Positions 1 to 10,901 of a stretch of DNA of 64,000 nucleotides are shown piece after piece (within the stretch, counting starts at the first letter, position 1; each line of letters starts with the position of its first letter). Origin of the DNA: Oryzias latipes (taxonomy: Eukaryota > Chordata > Actinopteri > Beloniformes > Adrianichthyidae); the NCBI RefSeq assembly GCF_002234675.1, contig NC_019879.2, forward strand, positions 20,032,855 through 20,096,854, given 5' to 3'. The translations under genes and the position numbers were made by a program. The notes under the pieces were generated by a model. The model saw nothing but the letters and a program-made list of their open reading frames with translations. It was not told where the DNA came from and did not search any database.

Positions 1-2018
1 TTAAGGATGTGGATCATGTTTCATTGTTACAGCTTGTAATGTCCATGAGCCATCACAGAAAACACACATGTGATGGCAGCATAAAATAATCAAACCATCC
101 TTCTAGTCCAATGTGTGGAAACGCATTGAATTTTGTAAAGACGTGACCATACAGTGTGGTATAATGTTCTAATAATAATCTGTTTGTAAACTTTTTTTTA
201 AGTTGTTTGTTTGTCAGATATTTTATTTAAACTTGATTATCTTGCAAGAAATACAAGGAATCTGGAAAACTTAGCCTGCACAGTTCAGTATCCATGGTTT
301 TATGTCTGAGTCACACTGGTTGAACTGGTTGCCACAAGGTGCTACTGGGACGCAAGTTGGGGTTTATTAGCCCTGGCTGTGTCGCCTGGGTGAGGGTGTG
401 TGATGTTGTGAGACCCGAAACACCCCATGATTTTAGGATACATCACTGAGGATGCGTCCCAGCGCATCCATGAGATGTTTCTTTCGTAGTTTGGTTAAAA
501 AAAAAAACAACTCTGTTGTGCTTCAGGAATCTGATTTGTTGTTCCTGTAATTATTTTCTTACTTTTGCATCACAAAATACACAAAACACTATAATGTACT
601 ACTAGCAGGGCGCTGACAAATCTTGTTTCTCGCACCGTTGTGGCATTTTGGTTTTGGCATGTTCCAGAAAAACCTAGGATAATTGTTTTATTGTGTTCAA
701 ATTTTTTGTTTCTTTTGTATGTTTTTATGTTTTTTTGTTGTTGTTATAATTATTTACAGGTCCAGATGTTTTCCGTGGCTCCCTCCATTACTCACAAATT
801 CTGTTTTATATCAACTGGTGCATTTTCTTAGATGTATAGTAACATTACTTTTTGTTTTTCTTTACTTTATTTTAGTTTTTCTAGTAGACTACAGTAAGTT
901 TGGTTTCTCTGTCTGTTGCTGTAAAGATCAGGTAGAGTGTTTTTGAGCTACCACCATGTGTGATTTGATCATTCTGTAATAATATTCCATCCAGCGGAAA
1001 AGAAACTGCTTCTGGGGATTTAATAAGATTCTGAGATATGCTTGATTTAGACAGCCATAGTGTCAATGTTGCTTATTGTTATGTGGTTTGCATTCTAATG
1101 ACGGAATGAATTTATGTGAATGAAATGGAAATCTGACAACAGATGACTTGGACAGGAAACAGAAGGTGGCATCACATTAGAAAAGCACATACTTAAACAT
1201 ACATCTGTGCAGGTGGAGGAAAATAAGCTGCAGCCTCGAAGCTCCGAAGCATCAGAGCAGATATTTGTCACTTTCCTCCTGATTGGTCGAGTCTGTTTCC
1301 ATCTGTTTGGTGTGTGTGCTGTCATTCTCCCACTTTTAGGCCAGAATGTCATCAGTTGTGAATTTGTTTTTCCACTGTGTGAGAAGATAGATTTGTTGCG
1401 TGACAGCTTGAGAAAAGTGTAAGTGCTCAGTGCGTGGGAGTATACAGCCCTTTAAGAAATGTTTGTAAAACCCTTGGTTTTAAAAATATGCTGAAATGAG
1501 TGTAGTCGCCATGTTGTCTTGATCATGCAAAAGGCAGATCATACTCAAGCCAATGTATATATAGTAAGTATTGTACATATTTCATAGAATGTGTATTATT
1601 TATGCAAAGGACTCCCATAATGAATTTAAGAACATTTTTATCATGGATGCAAAAATATTTTTTCACAAAACAGGCTTGTGATGGCAGGACTGCTTTTACA
1701 AGAGGCTCTGGTGTTTGCAAGATTCAGATGTCTATACATGCTGGAAAGGTTTCAAATACTACATGATTAATTACGGAGCTGTAAGTGGAATTAAAGTAAA
1801 TTAAAGTGGAATGATTAATCATGAAGGGATTTGATAACATCAAGGGAGACCTGACAAGTTTCATTATAAGGTAGACTTAATGTCATTTATTCATCAAGCA
1901 CAATGTCCTAAGCAAAGTTTTTTATAAAAGAAAAAAGGACATCAGAGTTAAAGTAACAACATTTTAAAGGTAAATGTGATTATTTTAAATTAAATCTATT
2001 AGTAATTACATTAAATCA
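1..2018. other. Gene-free flank with repeat remnants
   Basis: AT-rich DNA with no supportable exon. It includes one copy of a repeat shared in inverted orientation with 19800-19935. A GC-richer patch at about 340-480 may be another interspersed-repeat remnant, but I cannot assign it. Confidence 0.6.
60..180 (+). repeat. Interspersed repeat, copy 1 of an inverted pair
   Basis: The stretch containing AGTCCAATGTGTGGAAAC and GACCATACAGTGTGGT matches the reverse complement of 19800-19935 at about 80 percent by eye, including the flanking CATGTGATGGCAGCA / CATGTAATGGTAGCA. It is a dispersed element of unknown class. Confidence 0.65.
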
Positions 2019-2650
2019 TATTCCCGCTCCAATGAAAATCCTGTTTTTGGTGTTTTTCACATGTTCTTACAGCATTTTTCTCATGATGGAAGACACATAT
2101 AATGAAAATAAAGCTTTTACTGTAATTGCGTTTCTGTGCATTCCTTCATTCAAATCATTGTGAATAAGGAGCTTATGAAAAAAATGCAGCTCAAAAAGGC
2201 TTGTAGATGTGACGTAGGTGCTGCAATCACAGCCACAAGCTGCCTGCTCTGCTCCATTCTAATGCATCCACTTGCAGACGAATAGATCCATGTACGTCAA
2301 TGTTATCCTTGTCTGAGCTGGTATATGGCTCAAAACTGTGTGGCTGAATTTCTTCAAAACTGCTTGCTACTTTTTTGCCCCAGCAATGTAAGCTTGGAGT
2401 TGAGGCTGTGGGTGGCGGGAGAGAGTGTAAACAAAGAGATGATGGGATTTGAGGTCAGGCTTACACCACACCAACGTTCCCGTCCACAACTCAGAGGCAA
2501 ATTCCTGATGAATTCCTGCCACTCTGAAGAAACTATGTTGAAAACAACACAGGCTTTATTATTTTAGCTAAAAACGGCATGATCATAATTGAAAGACCAT
2601 TGGGAACACTTTTACAATAGACCAAAAGATGATTAGAGTGGGACTTCAAA
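2019..2650 (-). mobile_element. TIR repeat family, copy A
   Basis: About 630 bp. The ends (TTCCCGCTCCAATGA at the left; the right end reads GTCCCACTCTAATCA in reverse complement) form imperfect terminal inverted repeats. The body matches copies at 26706-27277 and 43254-43852 in the same orientation and at 35313-35792 and 36768-37049 in the opposite orientation. On the minus strand (about 2337 down to 2237) it keeps the short reading frame with SFEPYTSSD and DVHGSI that recurs in other copies. A non-autonomous DNA transposon or MITE is the most likely class. No transposase is present. Confidence 0.7.
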
Positions 2651-4518
2651 GTCAATTTGAATTTAAATAATAAAATAATACGATTTATGAATGCACATGG
2701 AGACAGTATTAATTAATTTCCTTATTGTCTTAAATTCTTACTTCAGTGCCATGATTTTGACCAATAATTCCATATTACGATGATTTTTGTGTGGCATGTA
2801 TCATTCTGTTCTCTCCAGTTCTCCTCTTAAAGGAAGAATACATAAATCAATTTATGACTGCACATCTTGTGCAACAATATTGTTGGCCGCTGCTGGTCGT
2901 TCATCTTGTGAGCAGCTGGAGAAAGGTCGCACAGGTTGAGCCGTTGGCTTGGTTTGTGTCTCGGTGAGAACTCTGATCTGATAATGTCCTCATTAGCTGG
3001 CCACAACTCATCGCAAAGCTCTGCCAGGAGCAGGAACTCTGCTCCCATTGTGACAGCTGCTGCCCCAGGGCTTTCATACTCCAGATGAGCCCTTGCAACG
3101 GACACATCACTGGGCTCCCATCAATCATGATTTATTTGTCAGAAGGTAAGAAGGGCAGAATGTCAGGTGAGTACGGTTGTTTAGGGATAACATTTTTTGC
3201 CTTCTAGTCAGTAAAAAGTGATGCAAAATGGTACAGTTTATGAACAGCAGGTCCTCCTGTTTTCATTATTAAATAATAATTTGCCTCCGTTTTCTTTTTT
3301 CCTTCTAACGAGGCATTTAAAAAGCAAATAATCCCAGCACATCTGGTGCTCCATCATCAAGTACAGGGAAAATAATATATTAGCAGAAAGCTAAACTGCA
3401 GCATAACCTTGCTTCTGCATGCTGAAAGTAAGAGTGCCCCGTCTGCTTAAGGCTGCTTTGTTCTCCCCTTTGTTCTCCCCGTGACAGAGATCAGTTTATA
3501 GCCTCAGTGTGAAACTGTGGAGGAAGACAGTTCACTCCTACTCTCTGACTGATGGGCCTCTGAATTTATTTCTGCTATCAGCAAAGTCAGCATGAGGAGG
3601 GGCCCCCTGAGTCTGTATACAAACATGTCAGATGCTGCCAAATATCAGGATAAAACTGATGCCTTTTTGCAGAAAATAAGCAGGAAAAATATTTTTCAAG
3701 TAAAAAATTCCAACTTTTACAGGTAATTTCAATGACTGTCAGCGTCTGTTCAATCAAAATCAACATCTTTTAAATTCAGCCTTGTAATGTTCTGCCTTCT
3801 ATTTGGCAAAATGGAACAAAAATTAAGCTGACTGAATATTTTAAGTTTTTTTTATATATCATAACCAAGTAATAAAAAAGCAGGAGATGCCATTGATGAT
3901 GTGTTATGAAGTCATGGGGGTAAAATGTGGTTTGTTGTCTCAACACATAGTGGCTGCAATACACTTCAACCATCACTCTGCAGTTCAAATCACGGTAGTA
4001 AAAGTTAATTTTTTTGGTTAATGCATCTTATTTTCCAAATATGTTAGTAGCAAAAGCTCTCATAATACCCCAAGTGTTTGCTTTATTAAACATGTATCTC
4101 TGCTTCAGTTATTTGCACAAGTAAGTAGTAGGTTAGGGTAAGGCGATGGCTGCTCAGGTTGGAAGAAAAAAAGCCTTTTGGAGAGGTGAAACATCTCCAA
4201 TAATATTGGATAAACCAAGTCCAGTTGACTGCCTTTTTTACCTATTATATCAATGGAATCAACTAGAATGTATGAAAGTCTACTACACATGTGATACCTG
4301 CTCGTTTGTATACAAAAAAGGTTCATTTTCACTTACATTCCAGACAGAGTTTTCAAAGCTGCTGATGTTAAATGTTTACTGATTCTTTGCATCCCAGCAG
4401 AATGAGGCAAGTTGCTTCAAGTAATACCCCACCCCAGCTCATCCATGTCTTTTCTGATTGGTTAAACTGTCATGCTATGACAATGTTTGTTACTTTATTA
4501 ATAAAGTTCATCAACCTT
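2651..4518. other. Gene-free intergenic DNA
   Basis: AT-rich sequence with short open frames only. No splice-consistent exon, RNA gene or recognisable repeat seen. Confidence 0.5.
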
Positions 4519-4520
4519 AA

Positions 4521-4565
4521 AAGCAGAGACGGTAGCCCTCTGTTGGAGGGCTACCGTCTCTGCTT
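4521..4565. repeat. Perfect 20-bp inverted repeat with 5-nt loop
   Basis: Arm 4521-4540 (AAGCAGAGACGGTAGCCCTC) pairs perfectly with 4546-4565 around the loop TGTTG. A further 12-bp direct copy of part of the right arm (GGGCTACCGTCT) occurs at 4575-4586. It does not fold as a tRNA, and there is no T-run to suggest a Pol III terminator directly after it. Confidence 0.9.
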
Positions 4566-4589
4566 ATTAGGTTAGGGCTACCGTCTTAA

Positions 4590-7180
4590 AAATAGACAAG
4601 CTACACAACCCAAGTGTCACAAATATAAAAAAAAGAAAACTACAACTAGTTGACCGTGAGGATGTGCTTCAGTTCAGAGAGGCAAACTAACGATCTCATC
4701 ATCCAAAGCACCTGAAAGTCTCAAAACAACAACTCCACCCCTTCGACCTTTACAAGATAATTAGAAAAAACATTCTTATCTATCAAAAACTACCATGAAG
4801 GAGACAAAATTTTAGCTTTTCACTTTATTTTCAGATACATATTTCTTTTGACGCCCAAAAATCACACTAAAAAGCCCCTCTGGAGGCATAACAATCATTG
4901 AAACACACAGGGGGAAGATTGCAATCCTTGTAACATTTTCCCACTGGAAGAAAATGGGTTTCAGTGTCTGTTTTGAGATGTTGCTTCTGGTGATCTTCCC
5001 AAGTCTTTGCTCTCAAAGCCCTCTGTTTTTGTGTAGTCCCCACTGCAACACAGCAGCTCCTTGACGTCAGCCAAAAGGTTTAGAAGAAGTGACTTTATAC
5101 ACTCACACTTTTTCACTATTTATAATTTTGCCATTCCAATATCTGCCAGTCTAGAAAAAAACATACGGAACTTCAGAGTCATCCATTTTTGTCAGGGTTC
5201 TTGAACTCCGAAGGGATTTTAAATTTAAAGGAGTTTTCAGAATTAATCTTTTCTTCTGTATAATTCATATCACGCAAGACTGGAAAAAGGTTAGGCATAT
5301 ACATGAAAGACTTTTTTTAAATCTCTTGCTCTTTTTTGAGAAAAGACCTATTGTGAAATACAATCAGAGTAAAGCTGAAATGTCATTGTACTCATTGCCG
5401 AATAAAAAAGGCAGCTACAACAAAAGGAAAAAAGAAACAGTATTTTGTGTCAAACAAAAGTTGTCACATTTTGTGAACAGAAACATGAGAGCACATCAAA
5501 CTGTTCCCCATTCTGGTGCCATATGCATCTCTGTCAGTAACAGCAACATTATGATAACAGAAGTAATTTTTTGATTTTTGTTGTTGTTGGAGGTAAAGAG
5601 CCTCAGCAGACTGAAACTTTTACTCAAATCACCTTACATTTTTCTGAGAATGTCACATTCAGACAAATAGTTTTTGATGCAATTTGAGGTTAGTACTCAC
5701 ATTAAATGATAGGGATGGTTGCGGCGCAACAGCACTTGGTTACATTTGGACTTTTCTGCAACTTTTATAACTTTTGTCCAGAGGGAGAGGTCTGTTTTTC
5801 CTAGAAGTGATCAATAGGTGAACATCATTATTTTCCACGGATTGAAAATAGTTCAAAGGATGCTTTAGCACCGCTGAAGGCACAGTGAGGATAAAATGAA
5901 TTATTTTTCCTGGCCGTGCAGAGAAGGAAAGAAATAAGAGGTGAAAGAAAGGTAATGCTTTCAGACTTGGTGCCCCTTAATGTGCTAGAACTGCTTTGAC
6001 CTGCTGCTGTCATTGCTGCGGGTCTTTTCCTTTATCACTATGAAAGTATGTATCGGAACAATCTTTTATGACAATGTCACCTTCATGCCGGTTTTTGGGA
6101 AATCTTGGCATAAAGGCGGGATTAATAGGAATGAGCCTACACATCTGCTAATAAGCCAAGCAGATAAATTTCACTAGTTTGCTTACTTTAGATCCTCTTG
6201 CACAGTAAATCCATGCAAGAAGAGGGATAGCCAGTTCCCAATCGACCATCTGTCATTTCCGGCTGCCATCAGCACAATACAATCTAAACTAATGGGAACT
6301 GTAGGGGCAATTTCACATGAATTTCAATGACACCCACTGTCAAAATAGTATCCAGAAAGCGTTTGGAGAAGCCAAAAAGCCTTTTGTGTCATGTTTTCTG
6401 TCATCTTGGTCTTTCTCTGGTTTGGAAAACAGAAAGGCTGGGAAGCAAGGAATGGAGTGAGTTAGATAGTGAGTGATGGAGCTCCAAAAGCTGATTTTAT
6501 GATAATTATCAATGTTTCTCTCATGCTTTTTGTTTTCAGGACAGCAGCAGCCACTTGTGTTACTGCTTCATGTGCCAATCAAAAAATCAATTCCTGGAGT
6601 TTCATTATAAATTTCTGGGTTTGATAAGCCAGCAAACAAGAAAATGAACTTTGCTAAAAACTGGAGCTGTGTCTTTTTTTCTGTTCTTCATTGCCTCATC
6701 ACTTTAGAAAAGCTTACATAAATTTTTAATGCTCTAATGACTTTCCAAAGGCTGTCCCCATTCAGCCATTTAAGTCAAGCGGGTGTTAGCTGCAGCATAA
6801 AACACCCTAATAAAAAAACATATTCATGCAAGTAGAGGGAGATTGCATTGCTTTATAAGGCTTCTTTATCAGCAGGTATTATTTCCACCTGCCCAAAGCC
6901 TCCGTGTTCAGTTTTTCAAACAATATCAGTTGAGTATAAATACCACAAGGGCCATATAATCAGTGTTGATGCGGTGGTAAGCTTCTGTCCTCCAAAGATA
7001 AGATGTTTTAGAGTAAAATGTGAAATTGAATTTCTTAAGAACAATGAAACACATTTTAAAGATCCTGGCTGAACCCAGCTGAACTTCAGTATCAGTTTAC
7101 AGGCCAAGTTCTGCAGAGAGGTGACCTGTTGGCCCCACAAAGAGAAGTGCTGTCAATAAATGGTCTATTGGTCAACTTTT
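4590..7180. other. Gene-free intergenic DNA
   Basis: No supportable exon or RNA gene. Open frames are short and unlike any family I recognise. No clear repeat was identified by eye. Confidence 0.5.
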
Positions 7181-7183
7181 GTC

Positions 7184-7290
7184 ATATATAAGGCCCACCA
7201 AACTATAACTGTGCATAAAGCGAGACCAAACATTTTGACAGAGTGCCGAATTAACCCAAATGTAAGGTGCACTGTTTTAATGTATAATAA
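7184..7290 (+). repeat. Possible left part of an interrupted TIR element
   Basis: CATATATAAGGCCCACCAAA followed by further TAAGG-GCAC-like words resembles one end of a widespread vertebrate repeat with CTTATAG/CTATAAG cores. A matching opposite part (GTGCCTTATAGTTCGGAAAA) lies at 10059-10090. The two may be halves of a single copy split by later insertions. Confidence 0.3.
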
Positions 7291-7340
7291 CCAACTGTGG
7301 CTGTCTTTTGGCCAGGACTCACTTTCAAAAGAGGTGTGTA

Positions 7341-7759
7341 TGTCATGGTGCCTCTGTCAGCTATCCTCCCCCTCCCCTCTATGCTCTGCTCGGCTCCGGA
7401 CGCGACCAGCTGGTTCCACTCACCTCATCAGCATGCAGCATTCTTAAGGAGATCCAGTGCCAGCATTCAGCGCCAGTTCCTTGTTCCTCTACGGTGGATA
7501 GTCTGGTCAATTCAAGTTCTCGTTCATGTCTGATTATACCTCCCTCAATCCTATTCTTCGACTCATCTATAGGAAAGATCACCACAAGTGCTCCTCTGGT
7601 TGCTGTCGCCTGTCCTTGCTCCTCGTCCAATCCTCGTATCTAGTTCAAGCCAAGTCCTCCGGTTACTGTCGTCAAACCCTCCAGCCTGCCTCGCCTCCAA
7701 ACCAAGCTTCCAGCTCTTCACCAGCCATCATAATCATAGACTGTGAATTAAACCTTTTC
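7341..7759 (+). mobile_element. Possible LTR fragment
   Basis: It begins TGTCATGGTGCCTCTGTCAG, which looks like the start of a teleost gypsy-type LTR. It is CT-rich and contains GAATTAAACC shortly before a 22-base T-run that begins the next element. No TGACA end or internal region was found, so it would be a truncated LTR. Weak call. Confidence 0.3.
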
Positions 7760-9137
7760 TTTTTTTTTTTTTTTTTTTTTTAACTTGTCCTGTCCAACAG
7801 CTGGGCAGACAGACGAGAGCTGAGGGCCTCTTGTGTTGGACATATTTTGCTTTAACAAGAGGGGTTATTAATCTTCTGACAAACCAAAGGTATGTCTGAA
7901 TAAACCCCTTTTGTAATTGAGGCCAAACTTTATTAATTTCAATCATGTCTGAAAATCTTTGGTAATGGACCGGACGGAAAAGGAAAGAGGGGAAGAAGAG
8001 AGAGGGGGGGGTAGGGGGTGATAATGGGAGGGGAAGGGGGATAAGACCATGAAGCAGCATACAGCAACAAGTTTACTGGTTGTTAATCATTATGGTAAGG
8101 TTCAAATGCAGTACAAAAAGGGCGGGGCCTGTCCACACACACACTCAAATGTTATAAACACACCTGCTAGCTGCAAAAATGTCCACCTGTCGACATGTAC
8201 ACAAAACAGATAGTGTTCACACGCATACTTATGCCTGATAACCAACTAGTGTGAAATATTTCAGTCATTCAGTCATGCAAGCTATTAGTGCAAAGGTGAG
8301 CTAACACCAGTGCTCAGGTGAGGTTTTATGTTCTTCTAAAATGGATGGTGGAACGTGAAAAGAAGGAGGGAGAGTGCCCAGCCATCCCCACCCCAAGACC
8401 CCCACCGCAGCAGCATCGGCAGCCGGAATCCCCCCAACGCCACACGGGAACCGGCAGGGAACAACCGCCGCCCGGGCGACCAAGCCCGCCACCCAGGCCA
8501 GGGCCAGCAGGGCCGCCGCAAGGCCCCCAGAGCCAGAGGCCAGGGAAGCACGGAGGGAAAGAGAGCGCCGCCCCAGCCCAACCAGGAGAGCAGCCCCCCC
8601 GCCGCGCCGGGAGAACCCAACGCAGAGCCCCACCGGAGAAGGACGCCCACAGCCCCAAACGAGCACCCCACCACCACCCAGGAGTTCCGGGCATCCCCCC
8701 GCCCCAACCCCAGGTACGAGCCAGGACCCCCCAAGGGAGACCCGCTCCGCACTCCAGGCAACCATCCGCCCGGCCCACGGTTGGTCCAGGGAGGAGCGAG
8801 GCAGGGGGCCCGCCGCCCCCGCCCAGGAGGGGGGAACCCCGGGGAAAAAAAGAGGGCCCACAAGGGGTGTTATAAATATGGCCCAACCAGGCTCGGCCAC
8901 AGTTGGAAATTTGGCGGGGCCCAGCACTCAGGAGCAAGGACCAGAACCCACCCCCCAGGGACCAGACACCCCCGGCTCAGATGTAATGTGAACTCCCCCA
9001 CCGCGCGGAGAGAGCACCGCCGGGCCCAGGAAGCCGGCACCCCGGGGACACGGCCGCCGTTGCAAAGGGGGGCCCGCACCCCCCACCAGGGAAGAGGCAG
9101 GGGACAGATGGACCCAGGTCCCACCTTCCTTGCAAAT

Positions 9138-9239
9138 TGTGTGTGCGTGTATGTGTGTTTGAGATGGTGTGTGTGTGCATGTGTGTGTGTTTATGTTGGG
9201 ATGTATATATTGAGGGGGGAGGGGTGTGTGTACTAAGGG
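9138..9239 (+). repeat. Imperfect (TG)n microsatellite
   Basis: GTGTGTGCGTGTATGTGTG-type sequence between two GC-rich blocks. Confidence 0.85.
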
Positions 9240-9455
9240 GGGTGCAGTTAAAATTGGCGGGTAGGGCACTAAGGGGACATCTCCTGATTACTCACAGTGA
9301 CGTCCCCTCACCCTCCCCACCAAGGGGCCCTAAATGTCTAAGGTGCGGTTAAAATTGGCGGGTAGGGTGCTAGGAGGACATCCGCTGCTTGCTGGCAGTG
9401 ATGTCCAAGCACCCCCCCTACCAAGGGCCCTACATGTCTAAGGTGCAAATAAAAC
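9240..9455 (+). repeat. Tandem duplication of a ~100-bp unit
   Basis: Two diverged copies start at about 9240 (GGTGCAGTTAAAATTGGCGG) and 9340 (GGTGCGGTTAAAATTGGCGG). Each ends CCCTAAATGTCTAAG or CCCTACATGTCTAAG. A truncated third start (GGTGCAAATAAAACC) follows at about 9439. Confidence 0.8.
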
Positions 9456-10058
9456 CGAAAGAGGGGGGGCCCACTCCATACGGCAACCATAGGAGGGGGG
9501 CCACTGCCTAGTAAACCCCCCCCCAAGGCTCATCGCAGGCTAAGCCCCCCACCCCCTCACCCTATTATGAGGTTATATGAGGAAGGGGGTAAGTTGGGGA
9601 CAGCTGATAGACTGTCCCCCGGTGGTCAAACAGCTGTCCCCCGCCCCCCCCCCAGCAAGGGGGCCAGGCCCACCCAGCCCAGGGGCCCCACCCCCGGAGG
9701 CGCCGACACCCCAGGCCCAGCACCACCCCCCCCACACAGAGAGAGAGGAGCCAGAAAGCGCCGGCCCCCCCCGGAGAAAGCCCAGGCCCCCAGCCCCAAA
9801 CGCCTGCCCTAGAAGAGCTCTGGTCAGGCCTCGACGGGACCGAGGCAGCCAACCGGCCGGGGAAACCGCCGATGGCCTCAGCGGAGACCCCGACCCGTCA
9901 ACCCCCCCTGCCCCGTACCAATAGTGGACCCCCCCCTCCCCCCGAATGCCCCCCCACAGGTCAGGGCCGACAAGACCCCCCACCCCACCCTCCCCCAGAC
10001 CCCGCAGCCGAAGCGGAGGACACCCAGAGCGACGTTGTTTTGGAAAAAGAAATAAAGG

Positions 10059-10105
10059 CTTTTAGTGTGCCTTATAGTTCGGAAAATATGGTACAAAGAC
10101 TTTAG
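10059..10105 (-). repeat. Possible right part of an interrupted TIR element
   Basis: GTGCCTTATAGTTCGGAAAA then TATGGTAC looks like a terminal sequence of the repeat whose other part may be at 7184-7290. Confidence 0.3.
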
Positions 10106-10462
10106 TCCACCTAACATCTGCTTTCTGGCAAGCAAGGGACAGCGCATTCAGGATCTCATCACTAGCCATTCACACATCCTGGCAGCAAGTCAATGATTTC
10201 TCACACCAAAATGATCCACACAGCTAAGATTTGTTTTCACCTGTCGACCTTGTTGCTCTGGACGGGCGGAGGTCTTGTGATGACTTATCATGAGACTTTG
10301 AAGGTCTTGCCTGTCTCTGCCTTTAACTTCAACACCTTTTTATTGTCTGTCAGCTCTCTGGACCAGCCCCTACTATCAATGCAACATTTTACTGCCCCTT
10401 TGAACCTTACAATGATTTGTTTAAGTTACTGCTGCTCTATTCACATACCTTTCAACTCTCAC

Positions 10463-10883
10463 TGTCAAGGTGAGGGGGGCTCGAGAGCAGGTAGGACCCA
10501 GACGCAGAGGCGGGAGGCAAACGGTTCCAAGGCTAGAGGGTTTATTATACAAACAAAAGGCGCTGCAGAGCAGGATCACAAAACAAAACAAAACTCACTG
10601 TGGCATGGCGTGGCATGAAACATGGAACATGGCATGAAGGGACGACGAGGCATGAAGACGTTAATGGACCAGCACAAGAGGAAGGCAGAGACAAGACTTA
10701 AATACAAACAGGAATGACAAGACACAGGTGAACATGATCAGGGCTGATTGGGACAGAGGAAGTAAAACTCAAGAACATGACAAAACAGGAAACCTTTCAA
10801 AATAAAACAGGAAACAAAACTCAAACATGACAGTGACCAAAATGGAAAGCAAAAACCAATACAAAGAAACCCAAACCATGACA
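10463..10883 (-). mobile_element. Gypsy-type LTR (3' LTR, minus orientation)
   Basis: 421 bp with TGTCA...TGACA ends. On the minus strand it has a TATA-like GTATTTAAGTC near 10690 and a poly(A) hexamer AATAAA at 10546-10541. A G-rich polypurine tract (C15 on the plus strand, 10887-10901) lies immediately 5' of it in minus orientation, as expected upstream of a 3' LTR. The internal region would be the repeat-rich frame at 10902-12410. No second LTR was seen in the window, so the element is incomplete. Confidence 0.65.
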
Positions 10884-10901
10884 GTACCCCCCCCCCCCCC
10901 C

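Larger units (their letters stand above)
7760..10058 (-). mobile_element. GC-rich interspersed retroposon-like block, minus orientation
   Basis: The left end is a T22 run (7760-7781), i.e. a poly(A) tail on the minus strand, next to a moderately AT-rich part (7783-8340) that I recall as a highly repeated fish sequence. From 8380 the plus strand becomes extremely C/G/A-rich and T-poor, up to about 10020. Long overlapping open frames on both strands are a by-product of T depletion, not genes. No reverse transcriptase or other domain is encoded. Element class is uncertain (retroposon or LINE 5' region). Confidence 0.5.

Noticed and set aside
8301-9270. Several overlapping open frames of 170-290 codons on both strands
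   Set aside because: They result from T depletion, which removes stops in all frames. The translations are low-complexity Pro/Gly/Arg with no domain, and the block is a repeat.
9565-9983. Frames of 95-136 codons on both strands
   Set aside because: Same C-rich, T-poor composition as the preceding block; mirror-image frames on both strands, no domain, inside the repeat.
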